Assembly (NCBI RefSeq): GCF_051262515.1
Contig: NZ_JBIMER010000005.1
Span: 1-64,000, forward strand
Length of the DNA: 64,000 nt
Reading direction: 5' to 3'
From: Arthrobacter_N sp051262515
GTDB taxonomy: Bacteria > Actinomycetota > Actinomycetes > Actinomycetales > Micrococcaceae
Numbering within the stretch: the stretch's first letter is position 1; the number at the start of each line of letters is the position of its first letter. This document shows, one piece after another, positions 25,659 to 34,536 of this stretch. The translations under genes and the position numbers were made by a program. Below the pieces are notes generated by a model, which was not told the origin of the DNA, made no database searches, and saw only the letters and a list, made by a program, of their open reading frames with translations.

Positions 25659-28048
25659 CCGTCCAGACCGAAACCCGCCCCGCCCGGGACGCCGTTGCCG
25701 CCACGGAGTTCACGTTCCGACCCGTGGACGCCGACGCCGACGCATCTCTGCTGCACTCCTGGATCGCGACGGAACACGCGCGCTTCTGGGGGATGCCCGA
25801 CGCCTCGCTGGACGACGTCCGCGACGAGCACCGCCGCATGGACGCCGACCCGCACCACCACGCGCTGATCGCCCTGCGCGGCGGCCGGCCGGCCTTCCTG
25901 CTGGAGACCCACGCGCCGCAGCACTCCTCGCTCGCCGGCCTGTATGCCTGGCGCGACGGCGACGCGGGCATCCACCTGCTGTTGCCGGACCCCGGCGCCG
26001 ACGGCGGCAAACCCGGCTTCGGGGTGGCCGCCATGGAGGCCTCGCTGGCACACGTGTTCGCCGACCCGGGTGTGCTGCGCGTCGTCGTCGAGCCGGATGT
26101 CCGCAACTCCGCGGTGCAGGCCCTGAACGCCCGGCTCGGGTTCCGGCCGCAGGGGCGTCTCGAGCTTCCCGCCGGCCCCGGGACGCCCGCGAAGTCCGCG
26201 CAGCTGTCCTTCTGCGACCGCCGCTCCTTCTCCGAGGCCACCGGCCGCCCGTCCACCGTGGCGGCGCACCTCTCCCCCGAACGCTGGGCCGCGGCGAACC
26301 GGCACGTGCTGGCCAAGGCCATCGCCGAGTTCAGCCACGAACGCCTCCTGTCGCCGGACGAACAGCCCGACGGCGGCTGGCTGATCGAGGCTGGCCCCGC
26401 CGCCTACCGCTTCGCCGCCACGGTCCATCCTCTGCGGCACTGGGCCATCGATCCGGCCTCGATCCGTTGCGAACGCGGCGGCGCCGCCGCAACCCCCGAT
26501 GTCCAGGAGTTCATCCTCGACTTCCGGGGGGTCCTTGGCCTGTCCGACGACCAGCTACCCGTCTACCTCGAGGAAGTGGGCAGCACCCTGGCCGGGCACT
26601 GCTACAAGCAGTTGCACTCCACGGCCACGGCGGCGGAACTCGCCGCCGGAACGGGAGATGCGTTGGCTGATTTTCAGCGGATCGAGGCCGCCATGACCGA
26701 GGGGCACCCGTGCTTCGTGGCCAACAACGGGCGGTTGGGGCTCGGCGCCGGAGACTACCTCGACTTCGCTCCGGAAACCGGTTCGGCCCTGCGTCTGGAG
26801 TGGGTCGCCGCGCACGCCTCGCTCGCCGCCTATTCCTCCGTCGTCGGGCTGGACAACGCCCGGCTCCTGGAGGAGGAACTCGGGGACGACGCTGTCCGGG
26901 ACTTCCGGGACCGGCTCGCCGCGGCCTGCGCCGGAACGGGGCTGGACCCCGCGGACTACCTGTTCCTGCCGGTGCACCCGTGGCAATGGGAGAACCGGCT
27001 CGCGGTGACGTTCGCGGGGGACCTTGCCTACGGGCACCTCGTCCACCTGGGATCCGGGGCGGACCTGTACCAGCCCCAACAGTCCATCCGCACGTTCTTC
27101 AACCGCAGCGCCCCCGGGCGCCGCTACGTGAAGACCGCGCTGTCGGTCCTGAACATGGGGTTCCTGCGCGGACTCTCGGCCAAGTACATGGAGGCGACGC
27201 CGGCCATCAACGAGTGGCTCGACGCCCTGGTTGCCGGGGATCCCGAACTGCGGGAACGGCGGGTCGAGCTGCTTCGGGAGGTCGCCGCCGTCGGGTACTT
27301 CAACCCGTTGTTCCACGCCGCCACGGATCCCGCGTCCGCGTACCGGAAGATGCTGGCCGCGCTCTGGCGCGAATCCCCCGCGGACCGGATCGACGACGGC
27401 GAATCCCTCGCGACCATGGCGTCGCTGCTCCACGTCGACGCCGAGGGCCGCTCCTACGCGGCGGCGCTGGTGCGGCGTTCCGGGTTGACGGGTCCGCAAT
27501 GGCTTCAGCGCTATTTCGACGCGTACCTCGTGCCGCTGGTCCACTGCCTCGTGGCGCACGACCTCGTGTTCATGCCGCACGGGGAGAACGTCATCATGGT
27601 GCTGCGGGACGGCGTCCCGGACCGGATGCTCCTCAAGGACCTGGCGGAGGAGGTCGCCGTGCTCGGGGACCGGACGCCGCTGCCGGAGAACGTCTCGCGG
27701 ATCCGCGCCCACGTGGCCGACGAGGAACGGGCGCTCTCGATCTTCACGGACGTCTTCGACTGCTTCCTGCGTTTCCTGGCCCCGCTCCTGGAGCGCGAGG
27801 GGATCGTCGACGCCGACGGGTTCTGGGGAGCCGCCGCGGAGCGGCTGGAGGCCTACCGCGCGCGGCATCCGGAATTGGAGGCCGAGTTCGACGCGCTCGG
27901 GCTCTTCGACGAACGGTTCCGGCTCTCCTGCCTGAACCGCCTCCAGTTGCGCAACAACCAGGCCCTGCTGGACATCGCGGACGCCGCGGCGGGACTGATC
28001 TACGCGGGGACGCTGGAGAACCCGCTGGCCGGGCGCCGCCGCTCCTGA
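25655..28048 (+). CDS. Fused GNAT acyltransferase-IucA/IucC siderophore synthetase (DesC-DesD fusion)
   Basis: 797-residue fusion. Residues about 20-200 are a GNAT acyltransferase like DesC (FRPVDADADASLLHSWIATEHARFWGM, VVEPDVRNSAVQALNARLGF). Residues about 215-790 are an NRPS-independent siderophore synthetase of IucA/IucC type (HPWQWENRLA, RTFFNRSAPGRRYVKTALSV, FMPHGENVIM). In Streptomyces these are separate genes desC and desD. The domains acylate the hydroxylated diamine and join the units, which points to a desferrioxamine-like hydroxamate. AGGAGG before the ATG; ATGA overlap with desB. No exporter or receptor gene follows. Confidence 0.88.
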   Translation: MTVQTETRPARDAVAATEFTFRPVDADADASLLHSWIATEHARFWGMPDASLDDVRDEHRRMDADPHHHALIALRGGRPAFLLETHAPQHSSLAGLYAWRDGDAGIHLLLPDPGADGGKPGFGVAAMEASLAHVFADPGVLRVVVEPDVRNSAVQALNARLGFRPQGRLELPAGPGTPAKSAQLSFCDRRSFSEATGRPSTVAAHLSPERWAAANRHVLAKAIAEFSHERLLSPDEQPDGGWLIEAGPAAYRFAATVHPLRHWAIDPASIRCERGGAAATPDVQEFILDFRGVLGLSDDQLPVYLEEVGSTLAGHCYKQLHSTATAAELAAGTGDALADFQRIEAAMTEGHPCFVANNGRLGLGAGDYLDFAPETGSALRLEWVAAHASLAAYSSVVGLDNARLLEEELGDDAVRDFRDRLAAACAGTGLDPADYLFLPVHPWQWENRLAVTFAGDLAYGHLVHLGSGADLYQPQQSIRTFFNRSAPGRRYVKTALSVLNMGFLRGLSAKYMEATPAINEWLDALVAGDPELRERRVELLREVAAVGYFNPLFHAATDPASAYRKMLAALWRESPADRIDDGESLATMASLLHVDAEGRSYAAALVRRSGLTGPQWLQRYFDAYLVPLVHCLVAHDLVFMPHGENVIMVLRDGVPDRMLLKDLAEEVAVLGDRTPLPENVSRIRAHVADEERALSIFTDVFDCFLRFLAPLLEREGIVDADGFWGAAAERLEAYRARHPELEAEFDALGLFDERFRLSCLNRLQLRNNQALLDIADAAAGLIYAGTLENPLAGRRRS

Positions 28049-28063
28049 CCCGAAAGGCCCGCC

Positions 28064-28082
28064 GCGGCCGTAGTTCGGCCGC
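28064..28082. terminator. Possible terminator between siderophore operon and reductase gene
   Basis: A 7-bp stem (GCGGCCG with CGGCCGC) around TAGTT, between two convergent stop codons. There is no T tract, so it is a modest candidate. Confidence 0.35.
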
Positions 28083-28091
28083 CGCCGGTGC

Positions 28092-29087
28092 TCAGCCGAG
28101 GCGGGCGATGAGTTCGGCCTCTTGCTCCGCCGTCAGCCCGGAGCGGGGAACCACGTCGTCCAACCGTGGTTCCCCGCCCACGACGTCGGCGAACGTGGCG
28201 GCGAGGGGGCGCCGGACCAGGCCCCAACGCAGCGCGCGCTTGTCGGCGCGGCGGGCGAAGCCCGCGTAGTCGTTGCCGCCCGGCAGCACCAGCGGAAGCG
28301 AGCGCGGACCGGCCCAGGGGGCAACGCCGTCGTCCTCCATGGAAGCGAGGGGGTAGGCCCGGGTCTCGCCGTGGAAGCCCGCCGCGCTTTCCGCGCTGGC
28401 CAGGACATCGCCCAACGGCATTTCGGCGCCGACCGCGTTCACCGGTCCGCCCCGGCCCGCCAGACCCGCCTCGAGGATGAAGGCCGCCAGGTCGCGCACG
28501 TCGATGATCTGCACGTACCGCTGGTCCCCGGTGTCGTCCGGCACGAGGACGGGATTGCGTCCGGACGCGAAGCGCAGGGGCCAATACGTGGTTCGCCCGG
28601 ACGGGTCGCCCGGCCCCCCGATGAGTCCGGCCCGCACCAGCAGGGCGGCGTTTCCGCGGCTGGCGACGGTCAGCCATTCGCAGCCCACCTTCGCCTCGCC
28701 GTACTTCTCGTCCGTGTAGGGTTCCCCGGACTCCAGCGCGGGCAGCAATCGTGCGGACTCGGTGACGCCCGGTTTGGCGTGGCTGGCGTAGACCGAGCAG
28801 GACGAGACGAACGCCCAGTGCTCGGCTTTCGGGGAAAGCGCCTCCACGGCGGCCCGGGCGTGGGACGGGAGCCTGGTGAGTTCGACGACCAGGTCCCAGC
28901 TCCGTCCGGCCAGCTGCGCGTAGGCGTCCGCCTCGTTGCGGTCGGCGACGACGGCCTCGACGCCGGAGGGGAAATCGCCCGAGATGCCGCGCGCCAGGCA
29001 GGTAACCTCGTGTCCGTCGTTCAGTGCCAACGTCGCAACGGTTCGGCCGAGCCATTGGGTTCCGCCGAGGATGAGGATTTTTGCCAT
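28092..29087 (-). CDS. NAD-dependent epimerase/dehydratase family protein
   Basis: Extended short-chain dehydrogenase-like protein of 331 residues from the ATG giving MAKILILGG. Rossmann motif GGTQWLG at 8-14; SSCSVYASH near 95; EKYGEAKVGCEW near 127, the YxxxK-type pair. It resembles actinobacterial reductases annotated as isoflavone-reductase or UDP-sugar epimerase-like; the substrate cannot be named. It is convergent with the siderophore operon and divergent from the lipase-like gene. The frame is open upstream of the chosen start, but that part is not conserved-looking. Confidence 0.75.
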   Translation of the reverse strand: MAKILILGGTQWLGRTVATLALNDGHEVTCLARGISGDFPSGVEAVVADRNEADAYAQLAGRSWDLVVELTRLPSHARAAVEALSPKAEHWAFVSSCSVYASHAKPGVTESARLLPALESGEPYTDEKYGEAKVGCEWLTVASRGNAALLVRAGLIGGPGDPSGRTTYWPLRFASGRNPVLVPDDTGDQRYVQIIDVRDLAAFILEAGLAGRGGPVNAVGAEMPLGDVLASAESAAGFHGETRAYPLASMEDDGVAPWAGPRSLPLVLPGGNDYAGFARRADKRALRWGLVRRPLAATFADVVGGEPRLDDVVPRSGLTAEQEAELIARLG

Positions 29088-29408
29088 AGGCTCCAGCCAA
29101 CTCCCCCGGCACGTGTTCTGGCAAGTCGCTTCCGATCCGCGGAAGCCTCGCCGGACATCGGGATGCCGCATCGGCCGGGCACACCGCGCACTTCCCCCTG
29201 CGGCCCGGCGGCCGTAGCATGGGCGCACGGGACCCCGTGGGGAACGGGATCCGCGCTGGGAACGGCCGTGTTGGGGGCCGATTGGGACGGATGTCACGCC
29301 GCCCCCGGAGGCACGGCGAAGCGCGCCACTTCCACCGCCTGGCCGGGCATCCGGCCAGCACACGGCGCCGCCGCGGCTACCGCACGGGCGCCCGACGAAA
29401 GGCAAGCC

Positions 29409-30254
29409 ATGCGCCCGTCACCATTTCGCCAAGCCCTCCCGTCCGTAGCCGCCGCGGCCGCGGCCCTAGCCCTGGTGGTCTGCGGGGCGGCACCCGCGGG
29501 CGCCTCCCGCGCGCCGTCGGTCGACTACGTGAACCTCGGGGACTCCTACTCAGCCGCTTGGGGAACCGGCGTCCAACCCGCCGCCACGCCGTGCCTGAAG
29601 GGACCTGGCCCGGACCACGTGTCCCGACTGGACGCCATGCCGCGCGTGAACCTGCTCGCCAACGCCGCGTGCGGCGGGCTGACGACCGCGGGGCTCGCGG
29701 CTGTCGCCCAGGACCCGGGGGTTGCCGCCGCGCTGTCGCAGGCCGAATTGGTGACGCTGACCATCGGGGGCAACGACCTCCGTCTCGGCGATTTGCTGGC
29801 GGCATGCACCCCCGCCGCGACCCCGACCTGCTTCGCCGCGGTCGGAGCGGCCGAGGCACAGCTTCCGGTGGTGAGCTCCAACGTGAGACAGTCCGTGGAG
29901 ATCGTGGCCGGCGCTACCGGCGGCGGCGCCAAGGTCCTGGTTCTCGGCTATCCGCGGCTCTTCGCACCGTCCGGGGTCCCGGGACTCGTGGATGCCCAGA
30001 CGGCGGCCATCGTGAACGGCGGCGTGGACAACCTCAACGCCGCGATCCGCGCCGGCGTCTCGGGCCTCGACGACGTCGAGTTCGTCCCGGTGGCGCACCG
30101 CTTCGCCGAACACGGGCTGGGCTCGGCGGACCCGTGGATCGCCTTCGAAGGCCCCGGAGACCCGGACAGCCTGCACCCGACGAGCGAGGGATACCTCGAG
30201 GGCTACCTTCCGGCGGTGCGCAGCAAGGTCAACATCGGCAAGCTGGGCCGTTAG
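29409..30254 (+). CDS. Secreted SGNH/GDSL-type hydrolase
   Basis: Exported esterase or lipase-like protein of 281 residues. A Sec signal peptide ends near AGASRA (about 34). Block I is YVNLGDSYSAAWGTG (nucleophile Ser near 47), block III is TIGGNDLRLGD (about 118), and block V is DSLHPTSEGYLEGY with the catalytic Asp-x-x-His near the C-terminus. It resembles Streptomyces SGNH lipases that use a Ser-His dyad. GAAAGG lies 7 bases before the ATG. Its stop overlaps the stop of the convergent phosphatase gene by four bases. Confidence 0.85.
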   Translation: MRPSPFRQALPSVAAAAAALALVVCGAAPAGASRAPSVDYVNLGDSYSAAWGTGVQPAATPCLKGPGPDHVSRLDAMPRVNLLANAACGGLTTAGLAAVAQDPGVAAALSQAELVTLTIGGNDLRLGDLLAACTPAATPTCFAAVGAAEAQLPVVSSNVRQSVEIVAGATGGGAKVLVLGYPRLFAPSGVPGLVDAQTAAIVNGGVDNLNAAIRAGVSGLDDVEFVPVAHRFAEHGLGSADPWIAFEGPGDPDSLHPTSEGYLEGYLPAVRSKVNIGKLGR

Positions 30255-30946
30255 GCGGGGCGGACACCGAGGCGGCGGCGCACGGCGGCGAGTTCCGCCG
30301 TCGTGCAGCCCTGCCCGAGGAGGAACTCCTCCACCGCGAGCCCGTCGGCGAAGTCGGCGAGCGCCCTGACGCGCTCGCGCTGCAACGGCTCGAACTCCGC
30401 CTCGGCGACATGACGCTCGTGGGGATGCCTGACCGGGCTGACGCGGTGCCAGTCGTTGATGCCGCGCGCACCGGCGTCGTACTGCGGCTCGACGAGGTCG
30501 CGGCGGCCCGCCAGCAGCAGCAGGAGTGTCACGACCAGTCCCGTGCGGTCCCGGCCGGCCGAGCAGTGGATGACCACATTGCCCTCCGCGGCGGCGAGCG
30601 CGCGGACGACGCCGGCGATCCTGTCCGGAAAGAAGCGCAGGTTGGCCGGGTAGTGCCGCGGATGGTTCAGATAGGGCGCGGCGAGCGCCGTGAACTCCGC
30701 GTGGCCCGGCTCCTCCGTGGGCGCGTGGACGACCGTGATCCCGGCGCGCGCCGTGTCCGGCACGGCCGGGTCGGTGGGGCGGCGCGTCCGCTCGCCGGCG
30801 TTGCGCAGGTCGATGACGGTGCGGATCCCGTCGTCGTACGCCTGTCGCCACCCGCGCTCGGTGAGCCATTCGCTCCGGCCCATCCGGTACAGGTCGCCCA
30901 GCACGTGCCGCGCGTTGACCGCGCCGTCCCAGTCCACCCGTTCCAT
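30251..30946 (-). CDS. Tyrosine/serine protein phosphatase (DSP-like)
   Basis: 231-residue phosphatase. The Cys-x5-Arg loop is HCSAGRDRTG (about 125-134), preceded by TVIDLRNAGER near 44, the layout of actinobacterial tyrosine phosphatases similar to PtpB of Mycobacterium or the Y_phosphatase3 family. Targets may be phosphoproteins or phosphoinositide-like lipids. The ATG giving MERVDWDG fits family length. It is on the same strand as, and 22 bases from, the 3' end of paaH, but transcribed away from it. Confidence 0.82.
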   Translation of the reverse strand: MERVDWDGAVNARHVLGDLYRMGRSEWLTERGWRQAYDDGIRTVIDLRNAGERTRRPTDPAVPDTARAGITVVHAPTEEPGHAEFTALAAPYLNHPRHYPANLRFFPDRIAGVVRALAAAEGNVVIHCSAGRDRTGLVVTLLLLLAGRRDLVEPQYDAGARGINDWHRVSPVRHPHERHVAEAEFEPLQRERVRALADFADGLAVEEFLLGQGCTTAELAAVRRRLGVRPA

Positions 30947-30968
30947 GGGGCTACTGTGCCACGCAGGC

Positions 30969-31838
30969 TCAGCTCCAGTCGAAGAAGCCCTTGCCGGCCT
31001 TCCGGCCGATCTCCCCGCGCGCGACCTTGTCCCGGAGGATCCGTGGCGGCGCGAAACGGTCCCCGAGCGTGGAGTGCAGGTACTCGGCGATCCCCAGGCG
31101 CACGTCGAGGCCCACGATGTCCGTGGTCCGCAGCGGGCCGGTGGGGTGCTTGTAGCCCAGGACCATGGCGTTGTCGATGTCCTCGGCGGACGCGACGCCC
31201 TCCTCGACCATCCGCATGGCCTCCAGGGCGATCGCCACGCCCAGGCGCGAGGACGCGAAGCCTGGGGCGTCGTTGACGACGACGGCGGTCTTGCCCAGGG
31301 CGGCCACCCAGCCGCGGGCCGCGTCGGCGAGCACACCGGATGTCGCCTTGCCGAGGACCACCTCGATCAGCGTGGACGCGGGGACGGGGTTGAAGAAGTG
31401 CAGCCCCAGGAAATTGGCAGGACGCGCCAGCTCCGCCGCCAGGCCGTCCACGGAGAGGGACGAGGTGTTGGAGGCCAAAAACGCGTCGGCGTCGAGGCGT
31501 TCCTCGACACCGCGCAGCGCGGCGACCTTCAGGTCCCAGTCCTCCGGCACGGCTTCGACGACGAGCCGGCGGTCGGCGAAGCCCGCGTAGTCCACGCCGA
31601 CCTCGAGGCGCGAGACCATCTCGTCCAGGTTCGCGTCGGTCGCACCGCGCTCGATCGACTTCGCGGCCGCGGACTCGACCCGCTCTCGCGCCGCCTCGGC
31701 CGCCGCCTCGTCGCGTTCGACGACGAGGACGTGCGATCCGTTGAGCAGGAAGGCGTGGGCGATGCCGGCGCCCATGCGCCCGCCTCCGAGGACCCCGACG
31801 CGGGCGGGGAGATCGGCGGAACGTCGGTGGTCGGTCAT
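30969..31838 (-). CDS. paaH: 3-hydroxyadipyl-CoA dehydrogenase PaaH-like
   Basis: 3-hydroxyacyl-CoA dehydrogenase of 289 residues that oxidises the hydroxyacyl-CoA with NAD. N-terminal Rossmann motif GVLGGGRMGAGIAHAF (15-30); catalytic stretch GLHFFNPVP near 143 with the conserved His; C-terminal domain with GYKHPTGPLRTTDIVGLD and the terminal GRKAGKGFFDW. It overlaps the upstream hydratase by ATGA and is the third gene of thiolase-hydratase-dehydrogenase, the lower phenylacetate pathway. Confidence 0.88.
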   Translation of the reverse strand: MTDHRRSADLPARVGVLGGGRMGAGIAHAFLLNGSHVLVVERDEAAAEAARERVESAAAKSIERGATDANLDEMVSRLEVGVDYAGFADRRLVVEAVPEDWDLKVAALRGVEERLDADAFLASNTSSLSVDGLAAELARPANFLGLHFFNPVPASTLIEVVLGKATSGVLADAARGWVAALGKTAVVVNDAPGFASSRLGVAIALEAMRMVEEGVASAEDIDNAMVLGYKHPTGPLRTTDIVGLDVRLGIAEYLHSTLGDRFAPPRILRDKVARGEIGRKAGKGFFDWS

Positions 31839-32656
31839 GGTTGGCTCTTCTTCCGGTCGGTGGTTTTGCGGTCCAGGAACGCCTGCATGCGGTCGAACTT
31901 CGCCTGGGACTCGAAGAGCATGCCCTGGGCCAGGGTGTCGATGACGGGATGCGCCCCGCGGGGGGCGTGGAACACCGCCTTGGAGACCCTGACGGCCAGC
32001 GGGTCCTGGGCGGCGATCCGGTCCGCGAGCGCGTGCGCGGCGTCCATCAGGGCGTCGCCCGGGACGAGCTCGGTGACGAGACCGACGCGCAGGCAGTCCT
32101 CGCCCTTGAGGACCTTGCCCGCCAGCAGTATCTCCTTGGCCAGCGGTTCCCCGACGAGCTCCTTGAGCCGCCAGGTCGCCCCGGCTGCGGCCATGATGCC
32201 GAGGTTGGTCTCCGGGTTTCCCATCCGCAGTTCCGGGGTCCCGATCCGGAAGTCGGCCGCGAAGGCCAGCTCGGCGCCGCCGCCGAGCGCGTACCCGTCC
32301 AGGGCCGCAACCACCGGCATCGGCAGCTTCGCGATCCGCTCGAAGATCCCGGAGTTGATGCCGGCGAGCGCGTCGTCGCGGCGGCGCTCGCGTAGTTGGG
32401 CGATGTCCGCGCCGGACGCGAAGATCCCCTTCGTCCCCGCGTCCGCGTCGGAGGGCGCGCCGGCGAGGATCAGGATCTTGGGAATCCGCTCGAGATGCGC
32501 GCACACCGCGTGGAGCTCGTCGACCATCGCCTGGTCGATCGCGTTGCGGACCTCGGGGCGGTGCAGCCGCACCAGCATCCGGTCTTCGCGTTCTTCCACC
32601 AGCAGCGTGGTGAACGGCCCAGGCTCCGGCCGGGCGCCGCCGTCGTCGTCCGCCAT
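31835..32656 (-). CDS. paaF: Enoyl-CoA hydratase/isomerase, PaaF-like
   Basis: Crotonase of 273 residues, expected to hydrate 2,3-dehydroadipyl-CoA. Oxyanion-hole segments FASGADIAQL (near 80) and ALDGYALGGGAELAFAADF (near 115) are present, followed by NPETNLGIMAAAGATWRL, where the first catalytic Glu region is close to canonical. It begins directly at the thiolase stop and overlaps the dehydrogenase gene, so it is the middle gene of a coupled three-gene unit. Confidence 0.85.
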   Translation of the reverse strand: MADDDGGARPEPGPFTTLLVEEREDRMLVRLHRPEVRNAIDQAMVDELHAVCAHLERIPKILILAGAPSDADAGTKGIFASGADIAQLRERRRDDALAGINSGIFERIAKLPMPVVAALDGYALGGGAELAFAADFRIGTPELRMGNPETNLGIMAAAGATWRLKELVGEPLAKEILLAGKVLKGEDCLRVGLVTELVPGDALMDAAHALADRIAAQDPLAVRVSKAVFHAPRGAHPVIDTLAQGMLFESQAKFDRMQAFLDRKTTDRKKSQP

Positions 32657-33880
32657 CTAGACCGACTCCACGAGCAGCGCCGAGCCCTGCCCGACGCCGA
32701 CGCACATCGTCGCCAGACCCAGTTGCCCGGCGCCCGGGGCCTCGCGCCCGAGGCGGCCGAGCAGGGTGATGACGATCCGGGACCCCGAGGAGCCGAGCGG
32801 GTGCCCGAGGGCGATCGCCCCGCCGTCGTTGTTGACGATGTCCGGGTCCAGCCCGAGCTCGCGCATCGAGGCGAGCGACTGCGAGGCGAAAGCCTCGTTG
32901 AGTTCGACGGCGGCGAGCTCGCCCACGCCGCGGCCCGTCCGTTCCAGCACCTTCCGCGAGGAGGGCACGGGGCCGATGCCCATGATCTCGGGGGCGACGC
33001 CGGCTGAGGCGCCGTCGAGGATCCGGGCGCGGGCCCGCAGTCCGTACTTCTCCACGGCGGCCTCGGAGGCCACGATGATCGCGGACGCGCCGTCGTTCAG
33101 CGTGGAGGCGTTGCCGGCGGTGACCACGGAACCGCCCTTGACGACCGGGCGCAGACCGGACAGGACCTCCAGCGTGGTGCCCGCCCGCGGGCCCTCGTCG
33201 GTGTCGACGACGGTCTCGGCGCCCTTGCGCCCCTTGACCGTGACGGGCACGATCTCCTCCGCGAAACGGCCGGCTTCGATGGCGGCGATCGCGCGCTCGT
33301 GGGACCGGACGGCGAAGGCGTCGCAGTCTTCCCGGGAGGTGTTGAAGACCCGGGCAACCTCTTCGGCGGTCTCCGGCATGGAGAACGTGGCCTTGCCGTC
33401 GCGGGAGTACTCGCCGGACAGGAAGGCGGGATTGGGGAAACGCCAGCCGATGGACGTGTCGTACGTGGCGCCGGGCTTGGCGAAGGCCTTGTCCGGCTTC
33501 TCCATGACCCACGGGGCGCGGGACATGGATTCGACGCCGCCGGCGACGACGATGTCCGCCGCCCCCGCCTTGATCATGTGGCTGGCCATCGTGATCGCGC
33601 TCATCCCGGAGGCACACAGGCGGTTGACGGTGATGCCGGGGACGCTGTCCGGGAATCCGGCGAGCAGCCACCCCATGCGTGCGACGTTGCGGTTCTCCTC
33701 GCCGGCGCCGTTGGCGTTGCCGAAGACGACCTCGTCGACCAGCGCCGGGTCGATGCCGGCCCGCTCGACGGCGGCCCGGATGGCCAGCGCGGCGAGGTCG
33801 TCGGGGCGTACCGAACTCAGGGACCCGCCATAGCGTCCGACGGGTGTGCGGGCTCCGCCCACCAGGAATGCCTCGGTCAT
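32657..33880 (-). CDS. paaJ: 3-oxoadipyl-CoA / 3-oxo-5,6-dehydrosuberyl-CoA thiolase PaaJ-like
   Basis: Thiolase of 407 residues that cleaves the beta-ketoacyl-CoA intermediates of phenylacetate breakdown. Nucleophilic Cys in NRLCASGMSAI (about 90), the NEAFA block, GGAIALGHPLGSSG near 355 (His), and MCVGVGQGSA near the C-terminus (Cys). AGGAG lies five bases before the ATG. First gene of paaJ-paaF-paaH, with a PaaR-type operator 31 bases upstream of the start. Confidence 0.9.
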   Translation of the reverse strand: MTEAFLVGGARTPVGRYGGSLSSVRPDDLAALAIRAAVERAGIDPALVDEVVFGNANGAGEENRNVARMGWLLAGFPDSVPGITVNRLCASGMSAITMASHMIKAGAADIVVAGGVESMSRAPWVMEKPDKAFAKPGATYDTSIGWRFPNPAFLSGEYSRDGKATFSMPETAEEVARVFNTSREDCDAFAVRSHERAIAAIEAGRFAEEIVPVTVKGRKGAETVVDTDEGPRAGTTLEVLSGLRPVVKGGSVVTAGNASTLNDGASAIIVASEAAVEKYGLRARARILDGASAGVAPEIMGIGPVPSSRKVLERTGRGVGELAAVELNEAFASQSLASMRELGLDPDIVNNDGGAIALGHPLGSSGSRIVITLLGRLGREAPGAGQLGLATMCVGVGQGSALLVESV

Positions 33881-33910
33881 TGAAACTCCTCTTGTGTCGT
33901 CGACGCGACC

Positions 33911-33932
33911 ATTTACCGACCAATCGGTCACT
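33911..33932 (-). promoter_or_regulatory. PaaR-type operator upstream of paaJ-paaF-paaH
   Basis: The most symmetrical of the four sites: ACCG (33915) N6 CGGT (33925), with ATT and ACT flanks. On the minus strand it overlaps TATTAG (33935-33930), a likely -10 for paaJ, the same arrangement as at paaA. About 16 of 22 positions match the paaA site. Confidence 0.7.
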
Positions 33933-34021
33933 AATACATTCCCACCGTCCCGCCCGCCGGTCAACCCACGCGGCGGACCGCCGCACAAATTGGCCCTCCC
34001 GCGGCACCCCCCGTAACCTAG

Positions 34022-34536
34022 TCAGCTGACCGATTCGCGCTCGCCACCTTTGCGATCTCCTTCCTGGTGCGCCCCCTGGGCGGGCTCGTCTGGGGACCGC
34101 TCGGCGATCGGCTGGGCCGAAAGACGATCCTCGCCGCCACCATCGTGTTGATGTCCGTCGCGACGTTCGCCATCGGCATCCTGTCCACCTTCGACCAGAT
34201 CGGGCTCTGGGCCCCCGTCCTGCTGGTCCTGCTGCGCATGGTGCAGGGCTTCTCCACCGGCGGCGAGTACGGCGGGGCGGCCACCTTCATGGCCGAATAC
34301 TCCCCCGATCGACGCCATGATGGCCTGGGGCTGGCGCGTGCCACGTGCGCTTCGCGGGCTTCGCCATCACCTGCAACATCGCCACGGCCCTGTTCGGGGG
34401 CACGGCGGCGATGGTCAACGAGGCCGTCATCGCCGACACCGGTTTCCTGCTGTTCCCGGCCGTCTACATGATGGCTGCCTGCGTGATCGGCTTCGTCGCC
34501 ATCCACGCCCGCGGTTCCTACGCGGGCGTGGTCGGC
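34022..34536 (+). pseudogene. Remnant of an MHS-family MFS transporter
   Basis: Two pieces of a metabolite:H+ symporter (ProP/ShiA-like) in different frames. 34022-34310 encodes helices 2-4 (LVRPLGGLVWGPLGDRLGRKT, then FSTGGEYGGAATFMAEY). About 34345-34536 encodes the last two helices (NIATALFGGTAAMV...AACVIGFVAIHARG). The first helix, all of the middle and the frame link are lost, so no transporter can be made. The 3' end runs into a 21-bp tandem repeat and the convergent SRPBCC gene. Confidence 0.8.

Noticed and set aside
29087..29408. Possible gene in the divergent region between the reductase and SGNH hydrolase genes
   Set aside because: Frames here are short or Arg-rich with no ribosome site or motif; about 320 bases with nothing I can support beyond likely promoters.
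30969..34007. Continuous minus-strand frame suggesting a thiolase-hydratase-dehydrogenase fusion
   Set aside because: Only the last 289 codons in this frame are a protein; the hydratase and thiolase lie in another frame with their own starts and stops.
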